NCBI RefSeq assembly: GCF_019218885.1
Contig: NZ_JAHUWT010000002.1
Location: 1,302,001 to 1,366,000 of the forward strand
Length of the DNA: 64,000 nt
Source: Bordetella sp. BOR01
Lineage (GTDB): Bacteria; Pseudomonadota; Gammaproteobacteria; Burkholderiales; Burkholderiaceae_B
Direction of reading: 5' to 3'
In this document: positions 35,943 to 46,964 of the stretch, piece by piece
How the letters are laid out: each line of letters starts with the position of its first letter
Position numbering within the stretch: position 1 is the first letter of the stretch
Notes under the pieces: generated by a model
What the model saw: only the letters and a program-made list of their open reading frames with translations
Told to the model about the DNA's origin: nothing
Database searches by the model: none
Made by a program: the position numbers and the translations under genes

Positions 35943-37823
35943 TCAGTTTGCCTTGGGTTTCCAGATGGTGCCGATGGAAATCCGGGCGAGTTTCTTCTTG
36001 CGGCCGTACCACAGGTTGGCCAGCGCCCGGACGCCCACCACCGAGGTGAACATCGAGGTGACGATGCCCAGGCAGTGCACCACGGCAAAGCCGCGGATGG
36101 GACCCGAGCCGAAGGCCAGCAAGGCCAGGCCGACGATGAGCGTGGTCAGGTTGGAGTCGAGGATGGTGCCCCAGGCGCGCTCGAAGCCGTGGTGGATGGC
36201 CTGCTGCGGCGAGGCGCCGTTGCGCAGTTCTTCACGGATGCGCTCGTTGATGAGCACGTTCGAGTCGATGGCCATGCCCAGCGTCAGCGCAATGGCGGCA
36301 ATGCCCGGCAGTGTCAGCGTGGCCTGCAGCATGGACAACAGCGCCAGCAGCAGCAGCACGTTCATCGACAGGCCGATGGTGGAGAACACCCCGAACAAGT
36401 GATAGTACAGGATGATGAACACCGCGATGGCCAGGAAGCCGTACAGCGTGGAATGGAAGCCCTTGGCGATGTTGTCGGCCCCCAGGCTGGGGCCGATGGT
36501 GCGTTCCTCGATGATGGACATGGGGGCGGCCAGCGCGCCGGCGCGCAGCAGCAGCGCGGTATCGGCGGCCTCTTCGGCGCTCATGCTGCCCGAGATCTGC
36601 ACCTGCCCGCCGGCGATTTCGCTGCGAATGACCGGTGCGGTCACGACTTCGCCCTTGCCGTTCTCGAACAGCAGGATGGCCATGCGCTTGCCGACGTTGT
36701 CGCGGGTGACGTCGCGGAAGATGCGCGCGCCCTTGCTGTCGAGCGTCAGGTGCACGGCGGCCTGCTGCGTTTGCGAATCGCGGCCCGGTTGGGCGTCTTG
36801 CAGGTTCTCGCCGGTCAGGATGACCTGGCGGCGCACCAGGATGGGGCCGCCGTCGCGGTCGGTGTAGCGTTCCAGGCCGAAGGGCACGGTGCCGCCGGCC
36901 ATGGCCGACTGGGCCGCCGGGGAATCGTCGACCATGCGGATTTCAAGCGTGGCGGTACGGCCCAGCAGTTCCTTGGCCTTGGCCACGTCTTGCACGCCGG
37001 GCAATTGCACGACGATACGGTCGGTTCCTTGCTGCTGGATGACCGGTTCGGCCACGCCCAGCTCGTTGATGCGGTTGTGCAGGGTGTTGATGTTTTGCTT
37101 CAGCGCGGAATCTTGCACGCGCGTGACGGCGGCCGGGCTCAGCATGCCCACCAGGGCGGGGCGGCCGGCGTCTTCGCTTTCGGTGAACTGCAGGTCGGGC
37201 AGGCGGCTGCGCAGCGTGGAGTGGGCACGGTCGCGTTCGTCGGCGCTGGCAAAGGTGGCCACCACCGAGGTACCGGCGCGCTCGACTCCGCGGCTGGGGA
37301 CTTTTTCATCGCGCAGAACGGTGCGCACGTCGGCCGCCAGCGAATCGTAGCGGGCGGTCAGGGCGCCCTGCATGTCGACTTGCAGCAGGAAGTGCACGCC
37401 GCCGCGCAGGTCCAGACCCAGGTACATGGGCTTGGGCTCGAACCAGCCCAGCGCGCGCATCCAGGGCGGCGAAGCGGGCAGCAGGTTCAGGGCCACGGTG
37501 TATTGCGGGTCGTCGGCAACGGTGTTGAGCGACCGTTCGAGCAGGTCGCGCGCCTGCAATTGCACGTCGGTGGACGGGAAGCGGGCGCGGACGGTGCCCA
37601 GCGTGCCGTTCTGTTCGTAGTACACATTGGTGGCGGGCAGGTTGCCGGCCGCCAGAATCTGTTCGACACGGTTCAGCGTGGCGTTATCGACCTTGACGGT
37701 AGCCTTGGCGCTGGATACCTGGACGGCGGGGGATTCGCCGTAGAAATTGGGCAGGGTGTAAAGCAGGCCGATAACGACCGCGACCAGCACCGTAATGTAC
37801 TTCCAGAGGGGATAGCGGTTCAT
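35943..37823 (-). CDS. secD: Protein translocase subunit SecD
   Basis: A 626-residue SecD of normal size. One N-terminal membrane segment (WKYITVLVAVVIGLLYTLPNFYG), the LGLDLRGGVHFLLQVDM motif, a large periplasmic P1 domain and six C-terminal membrane segments with GMAIDSNVLINERIREEL are seen. It works with SecF and YajC at the SecYEG channel. It follows yajC by 65 bp. Confidence 0.96.
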   Translation of the reverse strand: MNRYPLWKYITVLVAVVIGLLYTLPNFYGESPAVQVSSAKATVKVDNATLNRVEQILAAGNLPATNVYYEQNGTLGTVRARFPSTDVQLQARDLLERSLNTVADDPQYTVALNLLPASPPWMRALGWFEPKPMYLGLDLRGGVHFLLQVDMQGALTARYDSLAADVRTVLRDEKVPSRGVERAGTSVVATFASADERDRAHSTLRSRLPDLQFTESEDAGRPALVGMLSPAAVTRVQDSALKQNINTLHNRINELGVAEPVIQQQGTDRIVVQLPGVQDVAKAKELLGRTATLEIRMVDDSPAAQSAMAGGTVPFGLERYTDRDGGPILVRRQVILTGENLQDAQPGRDSQTQQAAVHLTLDSKGARIFRDVTRDNVGKRMAILLFENGKGEVVTAPVIRSEIAGGQVQISGSMSAEEAADTALLLRAGALAAPMSIIEERTIGPSLGADNIAKGFHSTLYGFLAIAVFIILYYHLFGVFSTIGLSMNVLLLLALLSMLQATLTLPGIAAIALTLGMAIDSNVLINERIREELRNGASPQQAIHHGFERAWGTILDSNLTTLIVGLALLAFGSGPIRGFAVVHCLGIVTSMFTSVVGVRALANLWYGRKKKLARISIGTIWKPKAN

Positions 37824-37888
37824 TGGCGGCGAGTTTTCATGCGTGGTAGGCGGGAAAAGGCCCCCGTGGCGGGGGCCGGATAAGACGC

Positions 37889-38233
37889 TTACAGGTCCTT
37901 GATGGTTCCCTTGGGCAGCACGGTGGATACCGAGGTCTTCTGCATCAGCACTTCGACCGGCTTGTCGACCTGCTGGGCGATTTCGACGGTAATGTAGCTG
38001 TCGGTTACCTTGGAAACCTTGCCCAGGATGCCGCCGGCGGTCATGACTTCGTCACCCTTGGCCAGGTTCGCGACCAGGTTGCGGTGTTCTTTCTGGCGCT
38101 TCATCTGCGGACGGATCATCAGGAAATAGAGGATCACGAACATCAGCACGATGGGCAGCATGCCCATCAGCGTGCTGGCGCCGCCTTCGGCGGCCTGGGC
38201 CAGGACGATGCCGGCGGTGTCGATAGTGGACAT
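37889..38233 (-). CDS. yajC: Preprotein translocase accessory subunit YajC
   Basis: A 114-residue membrane protein with one N-terminal hydrophobic segment (GMLPIVLMFVILYFLMIRPQMKR) and a basic cytoplasmic domain (GDEVMTAGGILGKVSKV). This is the standard YajC pattern and position upstream of secD. Confidence 0.95.
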   Translation of the reverse strand: MSTIDTAGIVLAQAAEGGASTLMGMLPIVLMFVILYFLMIRPQMKRQKEHRNLVANLAKGDEVMTAGGILGKVSKVTDSYITVEIAQQVDKPVEVLMQKTSVSTVLPKGTIKDL

Positions 38234-38578
38234 GAGAATCTCCTGAATGGGGTTGTTCGGTCAGGTTATGGAAAATTATGGCTTCTGCACCCGTCCCCGC
38301 GCGAGCCTTGGACAGGGCAAGCCGACTATTGTAGCTAGGTTATGCGGGGGGGGAAGCCCCGAGGGGCGGATGTTGTTGGCGGTGGGCGAAATGGGGGCAG
38401 GGGATGGTTTGTCGTACTGGCCCCGTCCCGCGGCGCTGGGGCAGGCGGTGGCGGCGAACGTGCGTCGGGCTCGGGCGCATGCCGGCGCCCTCGGCCTGCT
38501 GCGCAGGCTGCCCCGCCGCCCGACACGCCGCCACCGCCTGCCCCAGCGCCACGGGACTGCACCCTATGCAAAAAACCA
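38234..38578. other. 345-bp intergenic region between tgt and yajC
   Basis: No gene is supported here. Open frames crossing it are artefacts of GC-rich sequence. Its main content is the large inverted repeat at 38425-38557. A poly-G run (GGGGGGGG, about 38345) is also present. Confidence 0.55.
38425..38557. repeat. Large inverted repeat with 32-bp arms
   Basis: The left arm 38425-38456 and the right arm 38526-38557 are reverse complements with one mismatch; 25 bp (38432-38456 and 38526-38550) match perfectly. The inner 69 bp also contain GTCGGGC and GCCCGAC, which extend the foldback. It would form a very stable structure in the tgt-yajC transcript and looks like a dispersed intergenic element. 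Confidence 0.7.
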
Positions 38579-40770
<2,192 letters not shown>

Positions 40771-40936
40771 GCGAGGCAATTCAAGTAGGGGCGCCAGGAA
40801 AACGCCGCCAGCGGGCGGGCGCGGACAACCCGGTATTGTAAGCGGCCCGGACCGCGGGGGTCCGCCGCCATCCGCAGGCCCGCCAGGTTCTGTATGCTTG
40901 CGTCTTCGACGGCAACAGCAGCGTGGCGGATGCGGC

Positions 40937-42379
40937 ATGGCGGTACGGGCAGACAGGCGGGGCGGACGATTCAAGCAATGGTTGGCGGCCTGGGCGCTGC
41001 TGGGCGCGGCCATGGCTGCCCAGGCGCAAGGCCTGCCCGACGAGTTGACGCGCGCCTGGAAAGCCGCGGGCCTGCCGGGCTCGTCGCTGTCGCTGGTAGT
41101 GCAGGAACTGGGCGGCCGGCGCATGGTGGCCATCAACGCCACCGAGCCGCGCAATCCCGCCTCGGTCATGAAGATGGTCACCACCTGGTCGGCCTTGTCC
41201 GAGCTGGGGCCCAACTATGTCTGGCGCACCGAGTTCCTGACCGAACCGGGCGCGCGGCCCGACCTGCATGGCGCCTTGCCAGGGCCGCTGTACCTGCGTG
41301 CCGGCGGCGATCCCTACCTGCTGATGCAAGACCTTTGGGCGCTGCTGCGCGAATTGCGCCTGCGCGGCGTGAAGAAAATCGGCGACCTGGTGGTCGATCG
41401 CAGCATCTTCGGCCAGGTGGCAACCGATCCCGGCGCCTTCGATGGGGCCCCCGACCGCGCCTACAACGCCAGCCCCGACGCCCTGATGGTGGGTTTCGGC
41501 GCGCTGCGGCTGTTGTTCACGCCCGATCCGGCGGCGCAGAAGTGGGTGCCCATCATCGATCCACCCTTGCCGGGCCTGCGCATCGAGGGCCAGGTCAATT
41601 GGAGCGAGATCCGCTGCCCGGGCCCGCCCGTGGTCACTACCGATCCCGTGCTGACCCAGCAGGGCGTGTCGATCCGCCTGGGCGGCACGGTGGCCGGTTC
41701 CTGCGGCGAATTCAGCCTGTACCGGCTGGCGCTGCCGCAGCCCGAGTTCGCCGAAGCCCTGTTCCGCCTGCTGTGGCGCGAGCTGGGCGGCACGTTCACC
41801 GGCAAGATCCGTGCCGGCATGGTGCCCGCCGACGCGGTGGTGCTGGCCACGCACGAGTCGCCGCCGCTGGGCGAGGCCATCCGCCAGATCAACAAGCGCA
41901 GCAACAATGTCATGGCGCGCACGCTGCTGCTGACCTTGGGTGCCGAACGCGGCCGCCGGCCCGCCAATACGGAAAGCAGCGAGGCCGTGGCCAAGGCCGT
42001 GCTGGCCGGGCAGGGCCTGCACATGCCCGAACTGGTCATGGACAACGGTGCCGGCCTGTCGCGCGATGCGCGGGTGTCGGCCGAAAGCCTGGCGTCGATG
42101 CTGACACTGGCCTGGCATACGCCGCTGATGCCCGAGTTCCTGTCGTCCCTGTCGATCGCCGGGGTCGATGGCACCATGCGGCGACGCCTGAAGGGCGACG
42201 AAACCGTCGGCATGGCCCACCTGAAGACCGGTTCGCTGCGCGATGTGCGTGCGGTGGCCGGCTATGTGCTGGGTGCCAGCGGCAAGCGCTACGTGATGGT
42301 CAGCATCGTCAACGATCCCAACGCGGCCGCGGTGCGGGCATTCGACGATGCGCTGATCGCCTGGCTGGCCAGCCAGTAA
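40937..42379 (+). CDS. dacB: D-alanyl-D-alanine carboxypeptidase/endopeptidase (PBP4 type)
   Basis: A 480-residue periplasmic penicillin-binding protein of the S13 peptidase family. An N-terminal signal ([18 protein letters not shown]) is followed by the three active-site motifs SVMK ([11 protein letters not shown]), SNN (KRSNNVMAR) and KTG (HLKTGSL), with the S13 insert domains between SVMK and SNN. ATG 40937 is chosen over a TTG 13 codons upstream. It is divergent from queA. Confidence 0.92.
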   Translation: MAVRADRRGGRFKQWLAAWALLGAAMAAQAQGLPDELTRAWKAAGLPGSSLSLVVQELGGRRMVAINATEPRNPASVMKMVTTWSALSELGPNYVWRTEFLTEPGARPDLHGALPGPLYLRAGGDPYLLMQDLWALLRELRLRGVKKIGDLVVDRSIFGQVATDPGAFDGAPDRAYNASPDALMVGFGALRLLFTPDPAAQKWVPIIDPPLPGLRIEGQVNWSEIRCPGPPVVTTDPVLTQQGVSIRLGGTVAGSCGEFSLYRLALPQPEFAEALFRLLWRELGGTFTGKIRAGMVPADAVVLATHESPPLGEAIRQINKRSNNVMARTLLLTLGAERGRRPANTESSEAVAKAVLAGQGLHMPELVMDNGAGLSRDARVSAESLASMLTLAWHTPLMPEFLSSLSIAGVDGTMRRRLKGDETVGMAHLKTGSLRDVRAVAGYVLGASGKRYVMVSIVNDPNAAAVRAFDDALIAWLASQ

Positions 42380-42461
42380 GCCGCGCCGCCCTCAAACGGT
42401 TTACGATTGCGCTGTCTGGCGCGCCGATGCATGCCTATTTGTTTCCTGGAGACCGCCGCAC

Positions 42462-43100
42462 ATGCCCGTGCATGAAATCCGCCATCCGCTGATACGCCAC
42501 AAGCTCGGCATCATGCGCCGCGCCGACCTCAGCACCAAGAGCTTTCGCGAACTATCCCAGGAAGTCGGCGCGCTGCTCACCTACGAAGCCTCGAAAGACC
42601 TGCCATTGGCCCAGTCCACGGTCGAAGGCTGGTGCGGTACGGTTACGGTCGAGAAAATCGCCGGCAAGAAAGTGACGGTGGTGCCCATCCTGCGCGCCGG
42701 CATCGGCATGCTGGACGGCGTGCTCAGCCTGATCCCGGGCGCCAAGGTCAGCGTGGTGGGCGTGGCCCGCAACGAAGAAACACTGCAGGCGCACACCTAC
42801 CTGGAACGCCTGGTGGGCGAACTGGACCAGCGCCTGGCGCTGATCGTCGACCCCATGCTGGCCACCGGCGGCTCGATGCTGGCCACCATCGACATGCTCA
42901 AGCGGGCCGGCTGCCGCGAGATCCGCGCGCTGGTGCTGGTGGCGGCCCCGGTGGGCATCCAGGCCGTGCTCGACCGCCATCCCGATGTGCATATCTACAC
43001 GGCGTCCATCGACGATGGCTTGAACGAGCATGGCTACATCATGCCGGGCCTGGGCGATGCCGGCGACCGCATCTTCGGCACCAAGCAGACGGCGGAATGA
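42462..43100 (+). CDS. upp: Uracil phosphoribosyltransferase
   Basis: A 212-residue salvage enzyme that joins uracil and PRPP to UMP. The PRPP loop is seen as [13 protein letters not shown], and the uracil-binding end as [12 protein letters not shown]. Other typical blocks are [12 protein letters not shown] and [13 protein letters not shown]. It ends 15 bp from the convergent cysG gene. Confidence 0.96.
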   Translation: MPVHEIRHPLIRHKLGIMRRADLSTKSFRELSQEVGALLTYEASKDLPLAQSTVEGWCGTVTVEKIAGKKVTVVPILRAGIGMLDGVLSLIPGAKVSVVGVARNEETLQAHTYLERLVGELDQRLALIVDPMLATGGSMLATIDMLKRAGCREIRALVLVAAPVGIQAVLDRHPDVHIYTASIDDGLNEHGYIMPGLGDAGDRIFGTKQTAE

Positions 43101-43115
43101 ACGCCGCCCGGCCGA

Positions 43116-44531
43116 TCAGGCGGCCAGCGTCTCGCGCCGGCCGGCCAGGTGCGTGCCGAACCAGTGAAGCTGGCGCGCCAGGCCCGCCACTTCGCCCACG
43201 ATCAGCAATGCCGGGGCCCGTACATCGTGGCTGCGCGCCACATCGGCCAGGTCGGCCAACTGCCCGCTGACGACCCGCTGTTCGGGCCGGCTGCCATTCT
43301 CGATCAGGGCAAACGGCGTGGCCTCCGAGCGGCCATGCCTGATCAGGCGGGCCGACAGCGTTTCCAATTGCCCCACGCCCATATAGAAGGCCAGCGTCTG
43401 GTGTTCGCGCGCCAGCCCGGTCCAGTCCAGCGAGTCTTCGTCTTCGCGGCAGTGGGCAGTAACCAGCCGGACCGATTGCGCGTGTTCGCGATGCGTCAGC
43501 GGAATGCCGGCATAGGCCGCACAGGCCAGCGCGGCGGTGATGCCGGGCACCACTTCATAGCGCACCTGGTGGGCGCGCAAGTATTCCAGTTCTTCGCCGC
43601 CGCGCCCGAAAATAAAGGCATCGCCGCCTTTCAGGCGAACCACGCGCCGGCCGGCGCGCGCGTGCTCGACCATCAGCGCGTGGATGCGCGCCTGGGTGGC
43701 GTCGTGGTCTTCGCCGAGGCGCTTGCCCACCGATTCGCGGTCGGCATCGCGGCGCGCCAGCGCCAGTACCGCCGGGCTGACCAGGCGGTCGTACAGGATG
43801 ACATCGGCTTCGTTCAGGGCCCGCAGCGCCTTCAGGGTAAGCAGGCCGGGGTCGCCCGGCCCGGCACCCACCAGCACCACGCTGCCCTGGCCGGCATCCT
43901 GCGGCGCCTGCAGCGCTGCTTCCAGCACGCGTTCGGCTTCGGCCGGCTGCTGTTGTCGCAGCAGGCCCGCCACCGGGCCGTCCAGCAGCCAGTCGTAGAA
44001 ACGGCGGCGTTGTTTCAGGTCGGGCCGGCGCTCGCGGATCCGCGGACGATAACGTGCGGCCAGCGCAGCCAGCGCGCCCAGCGAATGGTCGAACAGCGAT
44101 TCGACCCGTTCGCGCAGCCGGCGCGCCAGCACGGGCGCCACCCCCGAAGACGAGATGGCCACGATCAGCGGCGAGCGGTCGACGATGGATGGCACCTGGA
44201 ACGACGACAGTTCGGCATCATCGACCACGTTGCTGAAGACGCGCCGCGCTTGCGCGGCCTGCGAGACGGCCGCATTGACCGCGCGGTCGTCGGTGGCCGC
44301 CACGGCCAGCCAGGCGCCGTCCAGCCATTCGGGGCGGAACTCGCCTGCCAGGGCCTGGATGCGGCCCTGCGCGGCCAGCTGGGCCAATTCGGGCACCAGT
44401 TCGGGGGCGCCCACGTGCACGTCGGCCGAGGCTTCCAGCAGCAGCTGCACTTTGCGCGCGGCGACCTCGCCGCCGCCCACGACCAGTACGCGGCGGCCCT
44501 GCAAGTCGGCAAATAGGGGGAAAAGCTTCAT
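43116..44531 (-). CDS. cysG: Siroheme synthase (multifunctional)
   Basis: A 471-residue fusion. The N-terminal half is precorrin-2 dehydrogenase/sirohydrochlorin ferrochelatase ([35 protein letters not shown]). The C-terminal half is uroporphyrinogen-III methyltransferase ([56 protein letters not shown]). It makes siroheme, the cofactor of the nitrite reductase encoded by nirB nearby, which explains its placement downstream of nasT on the same strand. Confidence 0.95.
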   Translation of the reverse strand: MKLFPLFADLQGRRVLVVGGGEVAARKVQLLLEASADVHVGAPELVPELAQLAAQGRIQALAGEFRPEWLDGAWLAVAATDDRAVNAAVSQAAQARRVFSNVVDDAELSSFQVPSIVDRSPLIVAISSSGVAPVLARRLRERVESLFDHSLGALAALAARYRPRIRERRPDLKQRRRFYDWLLDGPVAGLLRQQQPAEAERVLEAALQAPQDAGQGSVVLVGAGPGDPGLLTLKALRALNEADVILYDRLVSPAVLALARRDADRESVGKRLGEDHDATQARIHALMVEHARAGRRVVRLKGGDAFIFGRGGEELEYLRAHQVRYEVVPGITAALACAAYAGIPLTHREHAQSVRLVTAHCREDEDSLDWTGLAREHQTLAFYMGVGQLETLSARLIRHGRSEATPFALIENGSRPEQRVVSGQLADLADVARSHDVRAPALLIVGEVAGLARQLHWFGTHLAGRRETLAA

Positions 44532-44760
44532 GAAAATCAGCCAGGCGGGACGAACCCGCGATACGTCAGTCGATCATAGGGACAGCCTTACATCCCTACA
44601 ACTTTTGATTTATTGGATTGATATAGCGATAAGTGATTAAGCGATGTCGGCCCCCATGGCGCCACGCGCGTCGCATAAAACAGGCGTAGCTCCACCGGGG
44701 ACGCCACGGAGCCGGCTCCGCCGGTCCGCCAGCGTCGCCTCCTTGAGGGGAGGTGCCACT
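44532..44760 (-). other. nasT-cysG intergenic region with palindromes
   Basis: No gene is seen in these 229 bases. CGGAGCCGGCTCCG (44707-44720) is a perfect 14-bp palindrome, and CCTCC/GGAGG (about 44739-44754) a second small stem just after the nasT stop. These may partly terminate nasT transcripts before cysG, but neither has a T-run. Confidence 0.45.
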
Positions 44761-45339
44761 TCAGCTCTTCAGCCATTGCGCCATGTCCACCACGTCGCGC
44801 GCCACATCGCCCAGGCGGCGCTGGCTTTGCATGGCGCGTTCGCGCAACAGGCGATGCGCCTGTTCCTCGGACACGCCGCGCAACCGCATCAACAGCCCCT
44901 TGGCTTTTTCCACGGCCTGCCGGTCGGCCAGGCGTTGGCGCGCTTCGGCCAGCTCGACGCGGCGCGCCCGTTCCACGGCACCGCGCTCGATGGCCACCGT
45001 CAACAGGGGCTGGATGCGCTCGGGCGGGACGGCCCCCACCACATAGGCGGCCACGCCTGCCTGCAGCGCCGCCCGGATGGTGTCGCGGTTGCCGTCGTCG
45101 GTGAACATCACCACCGGCCGGGCGCTGAACTCGCTGGCCACACAGACATCTTCCAGCGTGTCGCGGGCGGGTGCGTCGGCATCGATCAGCACCACGTCCG
45201 GCGCCAGCTGGGTGATGGCCTCGGCCAGGTCCATGCCGGCGGCCCGCTCGGCGACCACCTGCACGCCAGCCGCGGCCAGGGTCTGCCGCAAGGCCGCCGC
45301 GCGCCCGTCTCCGTCGTTCAGAAGCATGACCTTCAGCAT
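44761..45339 (-). CDS. nasT: ANTAR-domain nitrate/nitrite response regulator NasT
   Basis: A 192-residue antiterminator. A receiver-like N-terminal domain (Asp53 in VVLIDADAP) is followed by a helical linker and a C-terminal ANTAR RNA-binding domain with the hallmark AVEKAKGLLMRLRGVSEEQAHRLLRERAM. NasT proteins bind a two-hexaloop RNA in the leader of nitrate assimilation operons and prevent termination. Such a leader is visible 220 bp away, before the divergent nrtA. The usual partner NasS, a cytoplasmic nitrate sensor, is not in the window. Confidence 0.92.
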   Translation of the reverse strand: MLKVMLLNDGDGRAAALRQTLAAAGVQVVAERAAGMDLAEAITQLAPDVVLIDADAPARDTLEDVCVASEFSARPVVMFTDDGNRDTIRAALQAGVAAYVVGAVPPERIQPLLTVAIERGAVERARRVELAEARQRLADRQAVEKAKGLLMRLRGVSEEQAHRLLRERAMQSQRRLGDVARDVVDMAQWLKS

Positions 45340-45440
45340 GGTGACTCCTCTTCAACCTGAAAGAGCAATATCCATGCCATTGGCGCGGCCGGGCGGGGTG
45401 GGGCCACCGGGCCCGCCCAGCGCCCGTGGGCAGGGCGCCT

Positions 45441-45490
45441 GGCACGCAAATGGTGCACTGCGCAATGCATGCGCGCACCAACTTGGACCG
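45441..45490 (+). promoter_or_regulatory. Two NtrC-like binding sites
   Basis: GGCACGCAAATGGTGCA (45441-45457) matches the NtrC consensus TGCACYNNNNTNGTGCA at nine of its eleven defined positions. CGCACCAACTTGGACCG (45474-45490) is a weaker match. Their centres are 33 bp apart, about three helical turns, at roughly -109 and -76 from the predicted sigma-54 start. This is the usual tandem spacing of NtrC enhancer sites. Confidence 0.65.
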
Positions 45491-45530
45491 TCGTGGGGCC
45501 GCCTTGTCCGCCCGCCGCGGGCAAGAGCGA

Positions 45531-45547
45531 TTGGCATGATGTTTGCT
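45531..45547 (+). promoter_or_regulatory. Sigma-54 promoter of the nrt-nir-nas operon
   Basis: TTGGCATGATGTTTGCT has GG and GC separated by exactly 10 bp and matches YTGGCACGNNNNTTGCW apart from one base. The predicted start is at about 45558, the foot of the first leader hairpin. This predicts nitrogen control of the operon. Confidence 0.78.
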
Positions 45548-45556
45548 TGATGGAAT

Positions 45557-45663
45557 GGGCAGCCAACGGCGGTTGCCCGCCGCTTGCAGCGGCCTGATGG
45601 ATGAACAACGGCGTTCTACGTAGCTCCAGGCAAACCGCCTGGACGGTGTGGAACGCTTTTTTT
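45557..45663 (+). promoter_or_regulatory. ANTAR antitermination leader with intrinsic terminator
   Basis: Hairpin P1 (45557-45578) has stem GGGCAGCC/GGTTGCCC and hexaloop AACGGC (45565-45570). P2 (45603-45616) has stem GAAC/GTTC and the identical hexaloop AACGGC (45607-45612). Both loops carry A at position 1 and G at position 4, the ANTAR recognition rule. The 3' part of P2 is also the 5' arm of a terminator: GCGTTC (45611-45616) pairs with GAACGC (45651-45656) around an inner CCAGGC/GCCTGG stem, followed by seven T. P2 and terminator are thus mutually exclusive. Confidence 0.88.
45611..45663 (+). terminator. Leader terminator before nrtA
   Basis: GCGTTC/GAACGC outer stem, CCAGGC/GCCTGG inner stem and TTTTTTT (45657-45663) end 13 bp before the nrtA ATG. 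It will stop transcription unless NasT stabilises hairpin P2. Confidence 0.85.
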
Positions 45664-45676
45664 ATGGAACTCGCAA

Positions 45677-46951
45677 ATGCCCGGCACGCCTCGCAACATC
45701 GATCCGACCAACGCGCAGCGCCGCGAGTGGCTGGGCACTACCGTCAAGGCCGTGGCTGGGGCGGGGCTATTGGGCCTGGTCGATCCGCTGGTGCGTGCCG
45801 GCGCCTGGGCGGCCGGCAGCGATGCGCCCGAGAAGTCCGAAGTGCGCATCGGCTTCATTCCGTTGACCGATTGCGCCTCGGTGGTCATGGCCTCGGTGCT
45901 GGGCATCGACCAGAAGTACGGCGTGAAGATCGTGCCGTCCAAGGAAGCTTCGTGGGCCGGCGTGCGTGACAAGCTGATCAATGGCGAGCTGGATTTCGCC
46001 CATGTGCTGTACGGCCTGGTGTATGGCGTGCACCTGGGTATCGGCGGCCCGCAGAAAGACATGGCAGTGCTGATGGGCCTGAACCAGAACGGCCAGGCCA
46101 TCAGCCTGTCGGCCAAGCTGCGCGAAGCCGGCGTGACCGACGGCGAATCGCTGCGCAAGCACATGCAGGCCGAGCAGCGCGTCTACACCTATGCCCAGAC
46201 TTTCCCGACCGGCACGCATGCCATGTGGCTGTACTACTGGCTGGCCGCGAACGGCATCGACCCGATGCGCGAGGCCCGCGTCATCACCGTGCCGCCGCCG
46301 CAGATGGTGGCCAATATGCGCGTGGGCAACATGGACGGCTTCTGCGTGGGCGAGCCCTGGGGGGCGCGCGCCATCATGGATCGCATCGGCTTTACCGCCG
46401 CGACGACCCAGCAGATCTGGGCCGACCATCCCGAAAAAGTGCTGGGCACCACCTCCGACTTCGTGGCGGCGCATCCGCATACCGCGCGCGCCGTCACGGC
46501 GGCGGTGATCGAGGCGGGCAAGTGGATCGATGCCTCGCCGGAAAACCGCCGCAAGACGGCCGAGACCATCGCGGCGAAGTCCTATGTGAACACCGCCGCC
46601 GATGCGATCGTCGACCGCATGCTGGGCCGCTATGCCGATGGCCTGGGCAAGACCTGGGATGACGCGCATCCGATGCGCTTCTATGCCGATGGCGCGGCGT
46701 GTTTTCCGTACCTGAGCGATGGCATGTGGTTCCTGACGCAGCACAAGCGCTGGGGGCTGTTGAAGACCCACCCCGACTATCTGGGCGTGGCGCGCTCTAT
46801 CAACCGCATCGACGTCTACAAGCAGGCCGCCGCCGCCGCCGGGGCGCCGTTGCCGGCCAGCGAATCGCGCGCATCCACGCTGATGGACGGCGTGCGCTGG
46901 GACGGCAGCGACCCGGCCGCTTATGCCGACGGTTTCAAGATCAAGAGCTGA
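45677..46951 (+). CDS. nrtA: Nitrate ABC transporter substrate-binding protein (NrtA/NasF type)
   Basis: A 424-residue CmpA/NrtA-family protein that binds nitrate or nitrite in the periplasm. The N-terminus AQRREWLGTTVKAVAGAG is a twin-arginine signal with h-region GLLGLVDPLVRAGAWA, so Tat export is likely. VRIGFIPLTDCASVVMA, GELDFAHVLYGLVYG and NMDGFCVGEPWGARA are family blocks. It is the first gene of the operon, directly behind the ANTAR leader. Confidence 0.92.
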   Translation: MPGTPRNIDPTNAQRREWLGTTVKAVAGAGLLGLVDPLVRAGAWAAGSDAPEKSEVRIGFIPLTDCASVVMASVLGIDQKYGVKIVPSKEASWAGVRDKLINGELDFAHVLYGLVYGVHLGIGGPQKDMAVLMGLNQNGQAISLSAKLREAGVTDGESLRKHMQAEQRVYTYAQTFPTGTHAMWLYYWLAANGIDPMREARVITVPPPQMVANMRVGNMDGFCVGEPWGARAIMDRIGFTAATTQQIWADHPEKVLGTTSDFVAAHPHTARAVTAAVIEAGKWIDASPENRRKTAETIAAKSYVNTAADAIVDRMLGRYADGLGKTWDDAHPMRFYADGAACFPYLSDGMWFLTQHKRWGLLKTHPDYLGVARSINRIDVYKQAAAAAGAPLPASESRASTLMDGVRWDGSDPAAYADGFKIKS

Positions 46952-46964
46952 CGGAGCGCATGCC

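Noticed and set aside
45579-45602. CCGC/GCGG hairpin as the second ANTAR hexaloop
   Set aside because: Its loop is 3-5 nt and lacks the A1/G4 rule; the GAAC-AACGGC-GTTC hairpin just downstream fits exactly and overlaps the terminator arm.
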